Shown in pieces: positions 43,037 through 51,623 of a stretch of DNA of 64,000 nucleotides. Source of the stretch: Hyphomicrobiales bacterium (GTDB taxonomy: Bacteria; Pseudomonadota; Alphaproteobacteria; Rhizobiales; Beijerinckiaceae); NCBI GenBank assembly GCA_027489955.1, contig JAIXYZ010000009.1, forward strand, positions 85,071 to 149,070. The letters are read 5' to 3'. Both the position numbers and the translations under genes were made by a program. Below the pieces are notes generated by a model, which was not told the origin of the DNA, did not search any database, and worked only from the letters and a program-made list of their open reading frames with translations. Positions within the stretch are counted from its first letter, which is position 1; every line of letters starts with the position of its first letter.

Positions 43037-43360
43037 TCATATCGGCATGCGCATGATGTCTTCGTAGGCCGCGATCACCCGGTCGCGGACCGCGACGAGC
43101 GTCTCGATGGCGGCCTCGCTCTCGGCGACGGCCGTGACCACGTCGACTATGTCGGCCTTGCCGCCCAGCGCCGCGACCGCCTGGCTGTCGGCGCGGGCGC
43201 CCGCCTGGCTCGTGGACTGCAGCACGTTGGAGACCATGGCCGCGAAATCGGGACGCGCGGCGCCGGCCGCGGACCCGGCGAGCGACGCCCCGGCTCCCGC
43301 TCCCGCGAAGGCCTGGGAGGCGGCGGCGTAGGCTTTGGCGGCGACGAGCGGATTGGCCAT
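43037..43360 (-). CDS. fliE: Flagellar basal body protein FliE
   Basis: 107-residue rod adaptor that links the MS ring/export gate to the rod. The C-terminal half carries the family pattern VVTAVAESEAAIETLVAVRDRVIAAYEDIMRMPI. The N-terminal half is Ala-rich and low in complexity (GAGAGASLAGSAAGAA). It lies 17 bases after flgC. Confidence 0.95.
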   Translation of the reverse strand: MANPLVAAKAYAAASQAFAGAGAGASLAGSAAGAARPDFAAMVSNVLQSTSQAGARADSQAVAALGGKADIVDVVTAVAESEAAIETLVAVRDRVIAAYEDIMRMPI

Positions 43361-43377
43361 GGCGGTTCAGCGCTCCT

Positions 43378-43788
43378 TCAGACGCGCAGCATGTCGAGCG
43401 TACGGCTGATCATGCGCCGCGTCGCCGTGATAAGATTGAGGTTGGCCTCGTAGGAGCGCTGGGCCTCGCGCATGTCCATCATCTCGACGAGCGGGTCGAC
43501 GTTGGGCAGTTTCACCTGCCCCTGCGCGTCGGCTGCCGGATGCCCCGGCTCCAGCCGGGTCTTGAAGGCGGTCAGGTCGCGCCGCACCCGCCCCATCGAC
43601 ACGGTCGCGGCGTCCATCTCGCGGTCGAGCCGGTTCTGGAAGCTGACGACCTTGCGCCGATAGGGGTCGGCGCCGGGCCGCTGCGCGGTGGAATCGGCGT
43701 TGGCGATGTTCTCGGAGATGACGCGCATGCGCCCGGCCTGGGCCTTCAGGCCCGAGGCGGCGACGGTGATGCTCTTGAGAAGGTCCAT
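43378..43788 (-). CDS. flgC: Flagellar basal-body rod protein FlgC
   Basis: 136-residue proximal rod protein. The N-terminal flagellar rod motif is ITVAASGLKAQAGRMRVISENIANADST, and the C-terminus has the paired heptad ending NLITATRRMISRTLDMLRV. It lies 12 bases after flgB and before fliE. Confidence 0.96.
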   Translation of the reverse strand: MDLLKSITVAASGLKAQAGRMRVISENIANADSTAQRPGADPYRRKVVSFQNRLDREMDAATVSMGRVRRDLTAFKTRLEPGHPAADAQGQVKLPNVDPLVEMMDMREAQRSYEANLNLITATRRMISRTLDMLRV

Positions 43789-43800
43789 GTATCAGCTCCC

Positions 43801-44193
43801 TCAGGCGCGCCGGCCGATGGCCGTCTTCAGGATCTGCATGCTCTTGGTGTAGAGCATGGTCGCCATCTGGTAGTCGGCCTGGTTCTGGGCGACCTTGAGC
43901 ATCTCCTCCTCGAGCGTCACGGCATTGCCGCTGGGCGTCGTCTCGAAGCGCGAGCCGCCCCGCCCGCCGAACCCGTTCTCGCCGGAGGCGGAGGCCAGGT
44001 GCATCGGATTCGTCTGCATGGGCGAAACCACGCTGCCTGCGCCCGATGGGTCGGTCATCTCGCGCAGGTCGCGCGGACGGAAGCCCGGCGTGTCGGCATT
44101 GGCGACGTTCTCGGCGAGAAGCTTCTGGCGCGTCTGGTGCCAGTGCATCTTGGTCTTCATCATCGCAAAGAGCGGGAGATCGCCGATCGCCAT
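43801..44193 (-). CDS. flgB: Flagellar basal-body rod protein FlgB
   Basis: 130-residue proximal rod protein and first gene of the leftward operon flgB-flgC-fliE-fliQ-fliR-flhB-cckA. The rod motif LLAENVANADTPGFRPRDLR is at about residues 25-44, and ATMLYTKSMQILKTAIGRRA is the C-terminal helix. A CtrA-type box lies 58 bases upstream. Confidence 0.96.
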   Translation of the reverse strand: MAIGDLPLFAMMKTKMHWHQTRQKLLAENVANADTPGFRPRDLREMTDPSGAGSVVSPMQTNPMHLASASGENGFGGRGGSRFETTPSGNAVTLEEEMLKVAQNQADYQMATMLYTKSMQILKTAIGRRA

Positions 44194-44250
44194 GGAGCCG
44201 AATCCTTCCGGCGCGGATTTCGCGCTCGGCAGATTTTGCCGCCCTCATGG

Positions 44251-44265
44251 TTAACGAGATGTAAA
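44251..44265. promoter_or_regulatory. Candidate CtrA-binding box between flgB and fliO
   Basis: TTAA-CGAGATG-TAAA matches the alphaproteobacterial CtrA consensus TTAA-N7-TTAA at seven of eight positions. It lies 58 bases before the flgB start and 129 bases before the fliO start, so it could serve either divergent operon. Its flanks (ATGGTTAACGAG) match those of the fliX box at 59288. Confidence 0.55.
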
Positions 44266-44393
44266 TACCGGCGGGAAAGCCGGGTTTGGGGCTTTGCTTG
44301 CGCTGGTATAAGCCTAGAATGTAACAGGAATGACCTGCCTTGCGCGGACGAAGGCCCTTGCGGCCGGGCGCCGCCGGTTGAAGGGATCCGACG

Positions 44394-45794
44394 TTGCAGT
44401 CTTTGTTCGGCGTACAATTGCCTTACTGGGCGACCTACATCATCGCGGCGCTGCTCGTCGGCCTGCTGCTCTTCGGTTTCGGCGCCATCATCCGCCGCAT
44501 CAACGGCGGACGGATGCGCCTGGCGGGCCAGTCCGGCGCCCGCGCCCGTCAGCCCCGTCTGGGCATCGTCGACATCTACGACCTCGACAAGCAGCGCCAG
44601 CTCGTCCTGCTGCGCCGGGACAATGTGGAGCATCTGCTCCTCATCGGCGGCCCGAACGACGTCGTGGTCGAGACCAACATCGTGCGCGCCGTGAGCCGCA
44701 TGCCCGCACCGTCGGCGGAGCCGTCCGAGCGCACCGCGCCGCCCGCAATCGCCCTGCCGGACCTGGAAACCGCCGTCGCCGCCGCCGTGGCGACCGCGCC
44801 CCGCGCCGAGCCGGTGGTCCAGCGTCCCGAGCCGGTGCCCGAGCCGCCCCGGTCTGAGCCGCCGCGGGTCGAGACCCCGCGCCTTGAGACGCCGCGCATC
44901 GAGACACCGCGCGCGGAAGCGCCGCGCTTCGAGCCTCCGGTCGCGCGTCCCGCCCAGGCGCCCGTGCCGCCGCCGCGGGTCGAGCCCGTGCGCAAGTCCG
45001 AGCCGGCGCTCTCCCGGGCAGGCGAGATGGCTGCCCCGACGCCGGCAGCGCCGCCGCCCCGCGCGCCGCTTCCGCCCGAGCCGCCTGTGCGGCCGCGGGA
45101 GCCCGCCCCGGCAGCGGGCCCGTCTGACGATCTCGCCCGCAAGCTGGACGAGGCGCTGCGCCGTCCGTTCGCCGCGGTGAAGCCGTCTGCGGCGGCCGAA
45201 GGCCCGGCGCCGGACGTGAAGCCGGCCGAGCCGAGGGCAGCCGAAGCACGGGCCGCCGAATTGCGGGTGCAGGCCCCCCGGCCGCCCGAGGGCAAGTCGC
45301 CCGAGAGCCAGCCGGCCGAGCCCAAGGCAGCGGCAGCCAGGCCTGCTGAACCCAAGCCTGCGGAACCGAAGGCTTTGGAACCCCGGCCTGCGGACGCGAA
45401 GGCTGCGGACACCAAGCCGACCGCCGCGGCCGCCATGGCCTCGCCATTCGCCACCGCTGATATCCGTCCCACCGACCGGCCGGCTGACATCGCGCCCGTT
45501 GCAGAGCCGCCGCAACCGGCAGCGCCGAAGCCCGCCCCGGAAGCCCCGCGCCCGGCCCCCAGGGCCGAGCCCGAGGCCACGCCCGCTGCAGCCGTGCCGG
45601 GCCTAGCCCCGATGGCCGCGAAGGTCGAGCCCGCGCCCCCTCTCCCGGCTAAGCCGATCGACCAGCCGCAGCCATCGGCACCGACGACGCCGAAGCCCGC
45701 CGCGGAGCCTGCCGATCCGTTCTCGGTCGAGGCGATCGAGGCCGAGTTCGCCCGGCTGCTGGGTCGCGGCGGCGCGCCGAAGTCCGACGGCTGA
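44394..45794 (+). CDS. fliO: FliO-like flagellar protein with long low-complexity tail
   Basis: 466-residue protein. Residues about 10-33 are a TM helix (YWATYIIAALLVGLLLFGFGAIIRR) and residues about 55-100 a FliO-like domain (RLGIVDIYDLDKQRQLVLLRRDNVEHLLLIGGPNDVVVE). After residue about 105 the chain is Pro/Ala/Glu/Arg-rich to the end, with short tandem motifs such as ETPRLETPRIETPR and AEPKAAAARPAEPKPAEPK; the last 30 residues (DPFSVEAIEAEFARLLG) look ordered again. It starts at a TTG, seven bases after GAAGGGA. Position before fliP supports FliO, which assists FliP assembly. The tail is far longer than in ordinary FliO. Confidence 0.8.
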   Translation: MQSLFGVQLPYWATYIIAALLVGLLLFGFGAIIRRINGGRMRLAGQSGARARQPRLGIVDIYDLDKQRQLVLLRRDNVEHLLLIGGPNDVVVETNIVRAVSRMPAPSAEPSERTAPPAIALPDLETAVAAAVATAPRAEPVVQRPEPVPEPPRSEPPRVETPRLETPRIETPRAEAPRFEPPVARPAQAPVPPPRVEPVRKSEPALSRAGEMAAPTPAAPPPRAPLPPEPPVRPREPAPAAGPSDDLARKLDEALRRPFAAVKPSAAAEGPAPDVKPAEPRAAEARAAELRVQAPRPPEGKSPESQPAEPKAAAARPAEPKPAEPKALEPRPADAKAADTKPTAAAAMASPFATADIRPTDRPADIAPVAEPPQPAAPKPAPEAPRPAPRAEPEATPAAAVPGLAPMAAKVEPAPPLPAKPIDQPQPSAPTTPKPAAEPADPFSVEAIEAEFARLLGRGGAPKSDG

Positions 45795-45918
45795 CAGGAG
45801 GCCGCGCCTCCCGCGCGGCCGCCGACGCCTCCCGTCCACCGCTCGTTTCAGGCCCGCTCTTGTCATCGACCGGCGGCGCATTAACCGTCGATGGGACCGC
45901 GACGGGAATGAGTCGGAC

Positions 45919-46701
45919 TTGGACAAGGGTTCCACGAATGCTGCGCCGCTGAGCCGCCACGCGGGCCGCTGGGCCTTGAGGGCGGGCCTGTGCGCGGGCT
46001 TGGCGGTGGCGCTCTGCGCCCTCCCGGCCCAGGCCCAGACGCTGTCGCTCGACCTCGGCCAGGGTCAGGGCGTCACCCAGCGCGCGATCCAGCTCATCGC
46101 GCTCATCACGATCCTGTCGCTGGCGCCTTCGCTGCTGGTGATGGTGACCTCGTTCACCCGCATCGTGGTCGTGCTGTCGCTGCTGCGGTCGGCGCTCGGC
46201 ACGCAGACCTCGCCGCCCAACAACGTCATCATCGGGCTGGCCCTGTTCCTGACGGTCTTCGTCATGATGCCGGTCTTCAAGCAGGCCTACGACGACGGCA
46301 TCGCCCCGCTCGCCGCGGGGCAGATCGAGCCGGCCCAGGCGTTCGAGCGCGGCGCCGCCCCGTTCCGCACCTTCATGCTCAGGCACGTGCGCGAGAAGGA
46401 TCTCGCGCTCTTCCTCGACATGTCGCGCGAGCCGCCTCCCGCGACCGTGGCGGAAACCAGCCTGACCGTGCTGGTGCCCGCCTTCGTCATCTCGGAGCTG
46501 CGGCGCGCCTTCGAGATCGGCTTCCTGCTCTTCATCCCCTTCCTCATCATCGATCTCGTCGTGGCGTCGATCCTGATGTCGGTCGGCATGATGATGCTGC
46601 CACCCGTGGTGGTGGCGCTGCCGTTCAAGCTGATCTTCTTCGTGCTGGTCGACGGGTGGGGCCTGGTCGCCGGGTCGCTGGTGCGAAGTTACGGCACCTG
46701 A
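45919..46701 (+). CDS. fliP: Flagellar export apparatus protein FliP
   Basis: 260-residue export-gate protein with a cleavable signal sequence (about residues 1-40, cleavage after ALPAQA), then helices carrying LAPSLLVMVTSFTRIVVVLSLLRSALG and the charged loop FRTFMLRHVREKDLALF. VPAFVISELRRAFEIGFLLFIPFLIIDL and the C-terminal MMMLPPVVVALPFKL are FliP signatures. The start is a TTG. It lies 124 bases after the FliO-like gene and ends three bases before the convergent large repeat-protein gene. Confidence 0.95.
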   Translation: MDKGSTNAAPLSRHAGRWALRAGLCAGLAVALCALPAQAQTLSLDLGQGQGVTQRAIQLIALITILSLAPSLLVMVTSFTRIVVVLSLLRSALGTQTSPPNNVIIGLALFLTVFVMMPVFKQAYDDGIAPLAAGQIEPAQAFERGAAPFRTFMLRHVREKDLALFLDMSREPPPATVAETSLTVLVPAFVISELRRAFEIGFLLFIPFLIIDLVVASILMSVGMMMLPPVVVALPFKLIFFVLVDGWGLVAGSLVRSYGT

Positions 46702-46704
46702 CCC

Positions 46705-49700
46705 TCAGCCCCGGGCCGGCGCCCTGTTGGCATCCAGCGCATTGCCGGGCGGCGGGGCCGCAGGCGGATCGAGCGCGTCGGCGCCGCCCTGCGGACGCCG
46801 TGGCCGCGCAGCGGTCGAAACCGAAGGATAGCGCTTGCGGTAATCGGCGAAGAAGTCGGCAAGGGTGTCGGCATTCGCCGCCCCGGCCAGGGCGCGAAAC
46901 TGGTTCGTGCCCCCGGCGCCGGGATTGGTGAGGAAGGCGAAGGTCGCGGCGTCTTCGCTGTCCGCCATCTTGCGTGCGAACTTGCCACGGAGCCGGTCGA
47001 GCGCCAGCGTCTCCTCCGCCAGCAGATAGGCGATGCCGGCGCGGATCGTGTCGCGCCGCTCCACGGGCGTCAGCGGCGCCTCGTCGCGCCACCGGTCGCC
47101 GAGCATGCGCTCGATCGTCTCGCCGGCATCGCGCCAGCGCTGCCCCGCCCAGTAGATGTCGGCCTTGAGGCGGTCGATCTCCGGGCCGGATTCGCCCTCG
47201 AGCATCTCGATGGCGAGCTCGACCCGTTTCAGATCCGCCAGCGCCCGGGTCTCGAGGACGAGGCGTGCCCGCTGCACCTCGGCGGGCAGGTCGGGAATGC
47301 GGGTCGATTGCAGGATCTGCAGCGCCGCCTGCGGCTGGCGCGACACCAGCCGCAGCGAGGCCAGGCGCGTGGCGACCGTCGCCTTGGCCGGCCCGCTCAG
47401 CCGGTTCTCCACCTGGTACTGGAGAAGATCTCCGGCCTGGTCCAGCAGGTCGAGGTCGATCAGCCTGTCCACGAGATGGCGGATGAGCTCGTCGCCCCGG
47501 CGGCCGACGGGCGTGAACTCCTTGAAGTCGAAATACAACGCCACCGCCTCGATCCGGCCGATGGACTCGCTCTTGCCGTCGAGGAAGAGGGCCTCGAAGC
47601 GGGAGGCGGTCTCGTCGTGCAGGCGGCGGGTGAGCTCGTGATCGGGAAACAGGTCGTTGGCCTGCCGCGCCGCCTGGAAGGCGCGCCGCCACTGGCCGGT
47701 CTCGCCGTAAAGGTGCCCCATCTGGCTGAGCGCCCGGATCTCGGTCTGGTCGCCGCGCCAGATGATCGACAGCGTCTCGAACTTGGCCAGCGCCTCGTCG
47801 GGCTTGAGCGCCCCGGCCCGCAGGGCAAGCTCGGTGCCGCGCAGCATGGCCTCCACCGCGAGAGGACGGTCATCGTCCTTTTCGACTAGCTGATAGCCCT
47901 CGATGGCCGAGGCGGTTCGCCCGAGCCCCTCGTCGAGCCGCGCCCTGAGCAGCGCCACCTCCTGACGGGACGCGTATTCGGGCGGCAGCATGGCGAAGCG
48001 GTTCAGGCTCCGCTCGGCCGCGCTGAAATCGCGGACCTCGACCGCGGCGCGGATCGCCAGCGGCCGGACCAGACCCTGGATATCCTCCGGGTAGGCATCG
48101 AGCACGTCGCCGGCCCGCTGGAATGCCGAGAAGGCCTGCCGCCAGCGGTCGGCCCTCGCTTCGGCCACCGCCTTCCACAGCGTCGCCTCGGGATCGTTGG
48201 GCAGGTCCGCCGCCGCGAGGCGGCGCAGCCCGTCGCGATCCCGGTGCAGCATGACGTCGGCGAGCGATCGCAGCACGACGAAGCGCCGGTCTGCGCGGAA
48301 GGCCTGGTTGTCCTGGGCCATGACGTCGAGGACGCCGGCGGCCTCCATCGCCAGACGGTTGGCCAGGAGGAATGCGGCGAGGTCGAGCCGGGCCTCCGGC
48401 TTGCGCGGCGTGCTGGCCATCGCCGCCGCGTCGCCGAACTCGCGCCAGCGGTCGCGCACGCGTCCGTCGCGGAGCTTCTCCCAGATCGCCCGGTCGATCA
48501 CCAGGTCCGGCTGCGACAGGGCCTTGACGGCCTCGGCCCCGGACATGCTGAGGCCGCGCGCCCGCAGGATGGACACCTGCCCGCCGCCCTTCTCGACCAG
48601 CACGTCGTCGGCGATGGCGGCGACGGCGACCCCCTGGACGCTCGGCAGGACCGTGAATTCCACGAGCCGGTGCGGCTTGGCGACGCCGCGCGGCGGCCCG
48701 AAGGCCGTGGCCACGGCGACCCGGTCGCCGACGACCTCGTCGGCCAGCCAGACGATGTTGGAGACGTCGAGGCCCGGGACGGAGACGACGGTCCGGCCCT
48801 GCGCGTCGGTCTGGCGCTTCACGGCAAGCGGCGTGGTCGGCACGGGCACGTCGTCCGACAGGCTCAGCGACCAGGTGTTCCCGTCCGGCGCCAGGCGGAC
48901 GATGACGTCCCTTGCCAGGGTGAACTGGAAGATCGCCGCGTCCTTCTCGCGCGTGGCCTCGCTGCGCGTCAGGATCGGCGGAAGGTCCTTGTCGAATTTC
49001 AGCGGCAGGATGCGTTCGCCGGTGTCGAAGACGACCGTCAGCCGCTGTCCGCGCTGGAAGGCGGCGGCGCCGGTGCGGACGTTGAACGGGAAGTCGATGC
49101 GGATGCCCCCGGGCAGCGCCGATGCCCGCGGCTCCAGCAGCCCGGCGGCGATCTGGACGAGCGAGGTCGGCGGCGGCGGGATGGTCGACGGCATGGCCGG
49201 CGCGCTGCCCGCGATGTCGGTCGCGTGCTCGGGCCCTGGTTCGACGGGCTGGGGCGGGACGCCGGCAAGTCCGGCCGGCACGGTCGCCACCGGCTGCCGG
49301 TCCGGCCTGGCCGGCTGGCCGGCAGCGGCCGATGGCTGCGCCGGGACGGCCGATGGCTGCGCCGGCTTGGGGTCCGGCGCCGCAGCCTGCGCGGGCGGGC
49401 GCGGGCGGGCTATGTCGAGGACGACGACGTCATCCTCCCGGAAGCTGCGCACGTCGGTGCCCGGCTCCACGTCGAGCGTCAGGCTGAAGCCGTCCTTGGC
49501 CGGTTGCGCCGAAACGCCGGTCACCGGGTCGGACAGGCTCCGCTTCAGGGCCGTCACGTCGAATTCCAGCGGCGCGTCGAACCGCACAGTCGTGCGCTCG
49601 GGCGTCTGGGATACGGTCACGCCGACGCCCGGGGGCGGTTCCAGGATCAGGCGGGTCAGGGTCGGCAGGCGGCCGATGCGGAACGTCAGCGGCTGGGCGG

Positions 49701-50241
49701 CCTTCTCGCCGCGGCCCCTGATGACCTCGCGGATCTTCGCCTCCGCGTTGCGGGCGCGATCGGCGAGGTCGGCCACCACGTCCTGCGGAAGCCCTGGCAG
49801 AAGGCCGGTCCAGCTCGACGGGATGAGATCGACGAAGACCTTCTCGCCGGCTTCCATCACGTTGACGCGCAGCGACTGCTTGAGCGCGAAGCGCATGGCC
49901 CGGCCATCCGGGTCCGTGCGCACCACCGACACGTAGCCGGGCACCTGACCGGCCAGGCGCTCGCTCTGCACGGAGACCGGCTCGGAGAACGTGACGACGA
50001 GGACGCTGCCTCCGCTGATGCGGGCGGTCGCCCGGACGGGATTGTCGAAGACGAAGAGCATCCGGCCGAAGCCGCCCTGCTCGATGCCCGCCACGGAACC
50101 GGTGATCGCGGCATTCGCGGACGGAGGCGCCGACGGCGACTGGGCGAGCGCCGGAGGATGCGGCAACAGGCCCGCCAGCAACACCACGAGCGTCGCGAAA
50201 CGCGACGCAGACGCGGCGATGGAACGGCGCCAGGCGGCCAT
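46705..50241 (-). CDS. Large secreted helical-repeat protein next to the flagellar motor operon
   Basis: 1,178-residue exported protein, not a family I recognise. A signal peptide spans about residues 1-33 (cleavage after PALAQ). Regions: a beta-rich segment (about 45-310) with FVFDNPVRATARISGGSVLVV and LEPPPGVGVTVSQTPERTTV, a Pro/Ala/Gln linker (about 290-370), a second beta-rich segment (about 385-590, including VSVPGLDVSNIVWLADEVVGDRVAVATAFG), then a helical, TPR-like region (about 600-1130) with repeated Ala/Leu/Arg-rich helix pairs. I chose the Met at 50241 before the signal peptide. It lies 98 bases downstream of the MotE-like gene and ends three bases from fliP. A periplasmic motor or export accessory role is inference from position. 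Confidence 0.65.
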   Translation of the reverse strand: MAAWRRSIAASASRFATLVVLLAGLLPHPPALAQSPSAPPSANAAITGSVAGIEQGGFGRMLFVFDNPVRATARISGGSVLVVTFSEPVSVQSERLAGQVPGYVSVVRTDPDGRAMRFALKQSLRVNVMEAGEKVFVDLIPSSWTGLLPGLPQDVVADLADRARNAEAKIREVIRGRGEKAAQPLTFRIGRLPTLTRLILEPPPGVGVTVSQTPERTTVRFDAPLEFDVTALKRSLSDPVTGVSAQPAKDGFSLTLDVEPGTDVRSFREDDVVVLDIARPRPPAQAAAPDPKPAQPSAVPAQPSAAAGQPARPDRQPVATVPAGLAGVPPQPVEPGPEHATDIAGSAPAMPSTIPPPPTSLVQIAAGLLEPRASALPGGIRIDFPFNVRTGAAAFQRGQRLTVVFDTGERILPLKFDKDLPPILTRSEATREKDAAIFQFTLARDVIVRLAPDGNTWSLSLSDDVPVPTTPLAVKRQTDAQGRTVVSVPGLDVSNIVWLADEVVGDRVAVATAFGPPRGVAKPHRLVEFTVLPSVQGVAVAAIADDVLVEKGGGQVSILRARGLSMSGAEAVKALSQPDLVIDRAIWEKLRDGRVRDRWREFGDAAAMASTPRKPEARLDLAAFLLANRLAMEAAGVLDVMAQDNQAFRADRRFVVLRSLADVMLHRDRDGLRRLAAADLPNDPEATLWKAVAEARADRWRQAFSAFQRAGDVLDAYPEDIQGLVRPLAIRAAVEVRDFSAAERSLNRFAMLPPEYASRQEVALLRARLDEGLGRTASAIEGYQLVEKDDDRPLAVEAMLRGTELALRAGALKPDEALAKFETLSIIWRGDQTEIRALSQMGHLYGETGQWRRAFQAARQANDLFPDHELTRRLHDETASRFEALFLDGKSESIGRIEAVALYFDFKEFTPVGRRGDELIRHLVDRLIDLDLLDQAGDLLQYQVENRLSGPAKATVATRLASLRLVSRQPQAALQILQSTRIPDLPAEVQRARLVLETRALADLKRVELAIEMLEGESGPEIDRLKADIYWAGQRWRDAGETIERMLGDRWRDEAPLTPVERRDTIRAGIAYLLAEETLALDRLRGKFARKMADSEDAATFAFLTNPGAGGTNQFRALAGAANADTLADFFADYRKRYPSVSTAARPRRPQGGADALDPPAAPPPGNALDANRAPARG

Positions 50242-50339
50242 CGGAACTCGGCACTCGGTACTTCGGCCCGCAGGACGCAGGGCCGTACTCGTGCGCAAGC
50301 CTAGACGGGCACGCCTAACAACCGGTTAGCCGGATGGGT

Positions 50340-51116
50340 TCAGCGCGGCAGGGCCGGCAGTTCGTTGGGCGGCAGGGCCGCGCCCGTCGGCCGGGGCTCG
50401 CCGTTGCCGCGCGAGGCCAGCGCGACGGTCAGCTTCTCGGCCGCCTCGGGGCTCATGGCGGCGAGGACTTCGGCCATCTTGCGCGGGTTCATCTGCAGCA
50501 CGACGGGAACGAGGACGTCGTGAGAGAGCCGGTCGAAGACCCGGGCGGCCTCCTTCGGCTTCATCGATTCGTACATCGTCACGAGGTTCTTCAGCGTCTG
50601 GCTCGCGGCCGATTCCTTCTTCTGGAGCGCCGCGAACTTCTCCTCGTTGGCTTTCAGGTCCTGGATGCTGCTTTCCAGCTTCTTCTCGACGCCCTGAAGC
50701 AGCTTCTCGCGGGTCTCCAGTTCGTTCGCCCGCTGGTCGAGTTCGCCGCGGCGTTCCCCGAGGCGCTCGTAGAGGGCCTTCTCCGCAGGCGACATGGGCT
50801 GGTTGCCGTCGAAGATGCCGGCCTTGTTCGCGCCGGGCGGCAGCGGCGGCGTCGCGGGCTCCTTGGCCTTGGCGTCCTTGTCCTTCTTCTCCACGGACCC
50901 GGTCACCTCGGGATCGTCCACGGCCAGACCGCGCGCCTTAAACAGGGCGCGACCGAACACCGCCCCGTCGGCGGAGGCGGCGCGTTCGAGCGCCTGCGGC
51001 GTGGCGCGCGCGATCTGGGCCTTGTCCACGGGCGGACCGGCCCAGATGGCGACGACCTTCAGTCCCAGAAGGACGAAGGAGCCGACGGCAACGGCGTGGA
51101 GCAGTCCACCGCTCAT
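50340..51116 (-). CDS. MotE-like protein of the flagellar motor operon
   Basis: 258-residue protein with one N-terminal hydrophobic segment (about residues 5-25), a coiled coil (about 105-180, SPAEKALYERLGERRGELDQRANELETREKL) and a C-terminal MgtE-intracellular-domain-like region with MYESMKPKEAARVFDRLSHDVLVPVVLQMNPRKMAEVLAAMSPEAAEKLT. Rhizobial MotE, a periplasmic chaperone of MotC, has this layout. The start overlaps the previous gene's stop by four bases. It lies in the operon fliL-fliM-DUF6468-motE-like. Confidence 0.75.
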   Translation of the reverse strand: MSGGLLHAVAVGSFVLLGLKVVAIWAGPPVDKAQIARATPQALERAASADGAVFGRALFKARGLAVDDPEVTGSVEKKDKDAKAKEPATPPLPPGANKAGIFDGNQPMSPAEKALYERLGERRGELDQRANELETREKLLQGVEKKLESSIQDLKANEEKFAALQKKESAASQTLKNLVTMYESMKPKEAARVFDRLSHDVLVPVVLQMNPRKMAEVLAAMSPEAAEKLTVALASRGNGEPRPTGAALPPNELPALPR

Positions 51117-51616
51117 GCAGGCTGACCCTCCAGGCGGCGCACGGCCCGCTGCATCAGGCTCTGGGCGATGGCGGCGGTCTTGGACAGCCGCTCCTCGGTC
51201 TTGGAAGCCGGCGTCACTACGGCGGCCTCGTTCTCGGCGCGGATGACCTCGCGGGCCATGGCGGCCTCGGGCGAGGTCTGCGCCACGAGGCGCGAGGCGT
51301 CCACGATCTGCGAAATGCGCTTGAGGACGCCCTCGCCGGCCTCGACCTGGGAGGCGAGGTCCGACGCGTAGCGCTCGGCGGTGCGCAGGCGCTCGCCAAG
51401 GGTGCGGTCGCAGTCGCCGAGCGTGGTTCTGAGCCCCGCGATGGCCCGCTGCGCGTTGTCGGTCGCCACGACGAGGTCGCCGATCGTCTTCTTCATCATC
51501 TCCTCGTCGGCCTTCAGCTTCGCGATCCGCTTGGCCAGCATGGAGCAGGTCATGATCGTGGCAACGAGCAGGACGGCGACGAGGGTGTCGGCGGCAAAGA
51601 TCACGAATGTCGACAT
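51113..51616 (-). CDS. DUF6468-like membrane protein with coiled coil
   Basis: 167-residue protein with an N-terminal TM helix (about residues 5-27, FAADTLVAVLLVATIMTCSML), then a long coiled-coil-prone helix (about 28-105) and a basic helix near the end (QSLMQRAVRRLEG). I recall such proteins beside fliM in Alphaproteobacteria under the label DUF6468; function is not assigned. It starts seven bases after fliM and overlaps the MotE-like gene by four. Confidence 0.7.
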   Translation of the reverse strand: MSTFVIFAADTLVAVLLVATIMTCSMLAKRIAKLKADEEMMKKTIGDLVVATDNAQRAIAGLRTTLGDCDRTLGERLRTAERYASDLASQVEAGEGVLKRISQIVDASRLVAQTSPEAAMAREVIRAENEAAVVTPASKTEERLSKTAAIAQSLMQRAVRRLEGQPA

Positions 51617-51623
51617 GGCGTCC

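Noticed and set aside
45876..45890. Possible CtrA box before fliP (TTAACCGTCGATGGG)
   Set aside because: Only one half-site is present; the second half differs at three of four bases.
48244..50304. A 686-codon rightward open frame
   Set aside because: It is antisense to the large secreted repeat protein and has a shadow-like composition (Arg, Gly, Asp, His); the leftward frame has a signal peptide and plausible starts.
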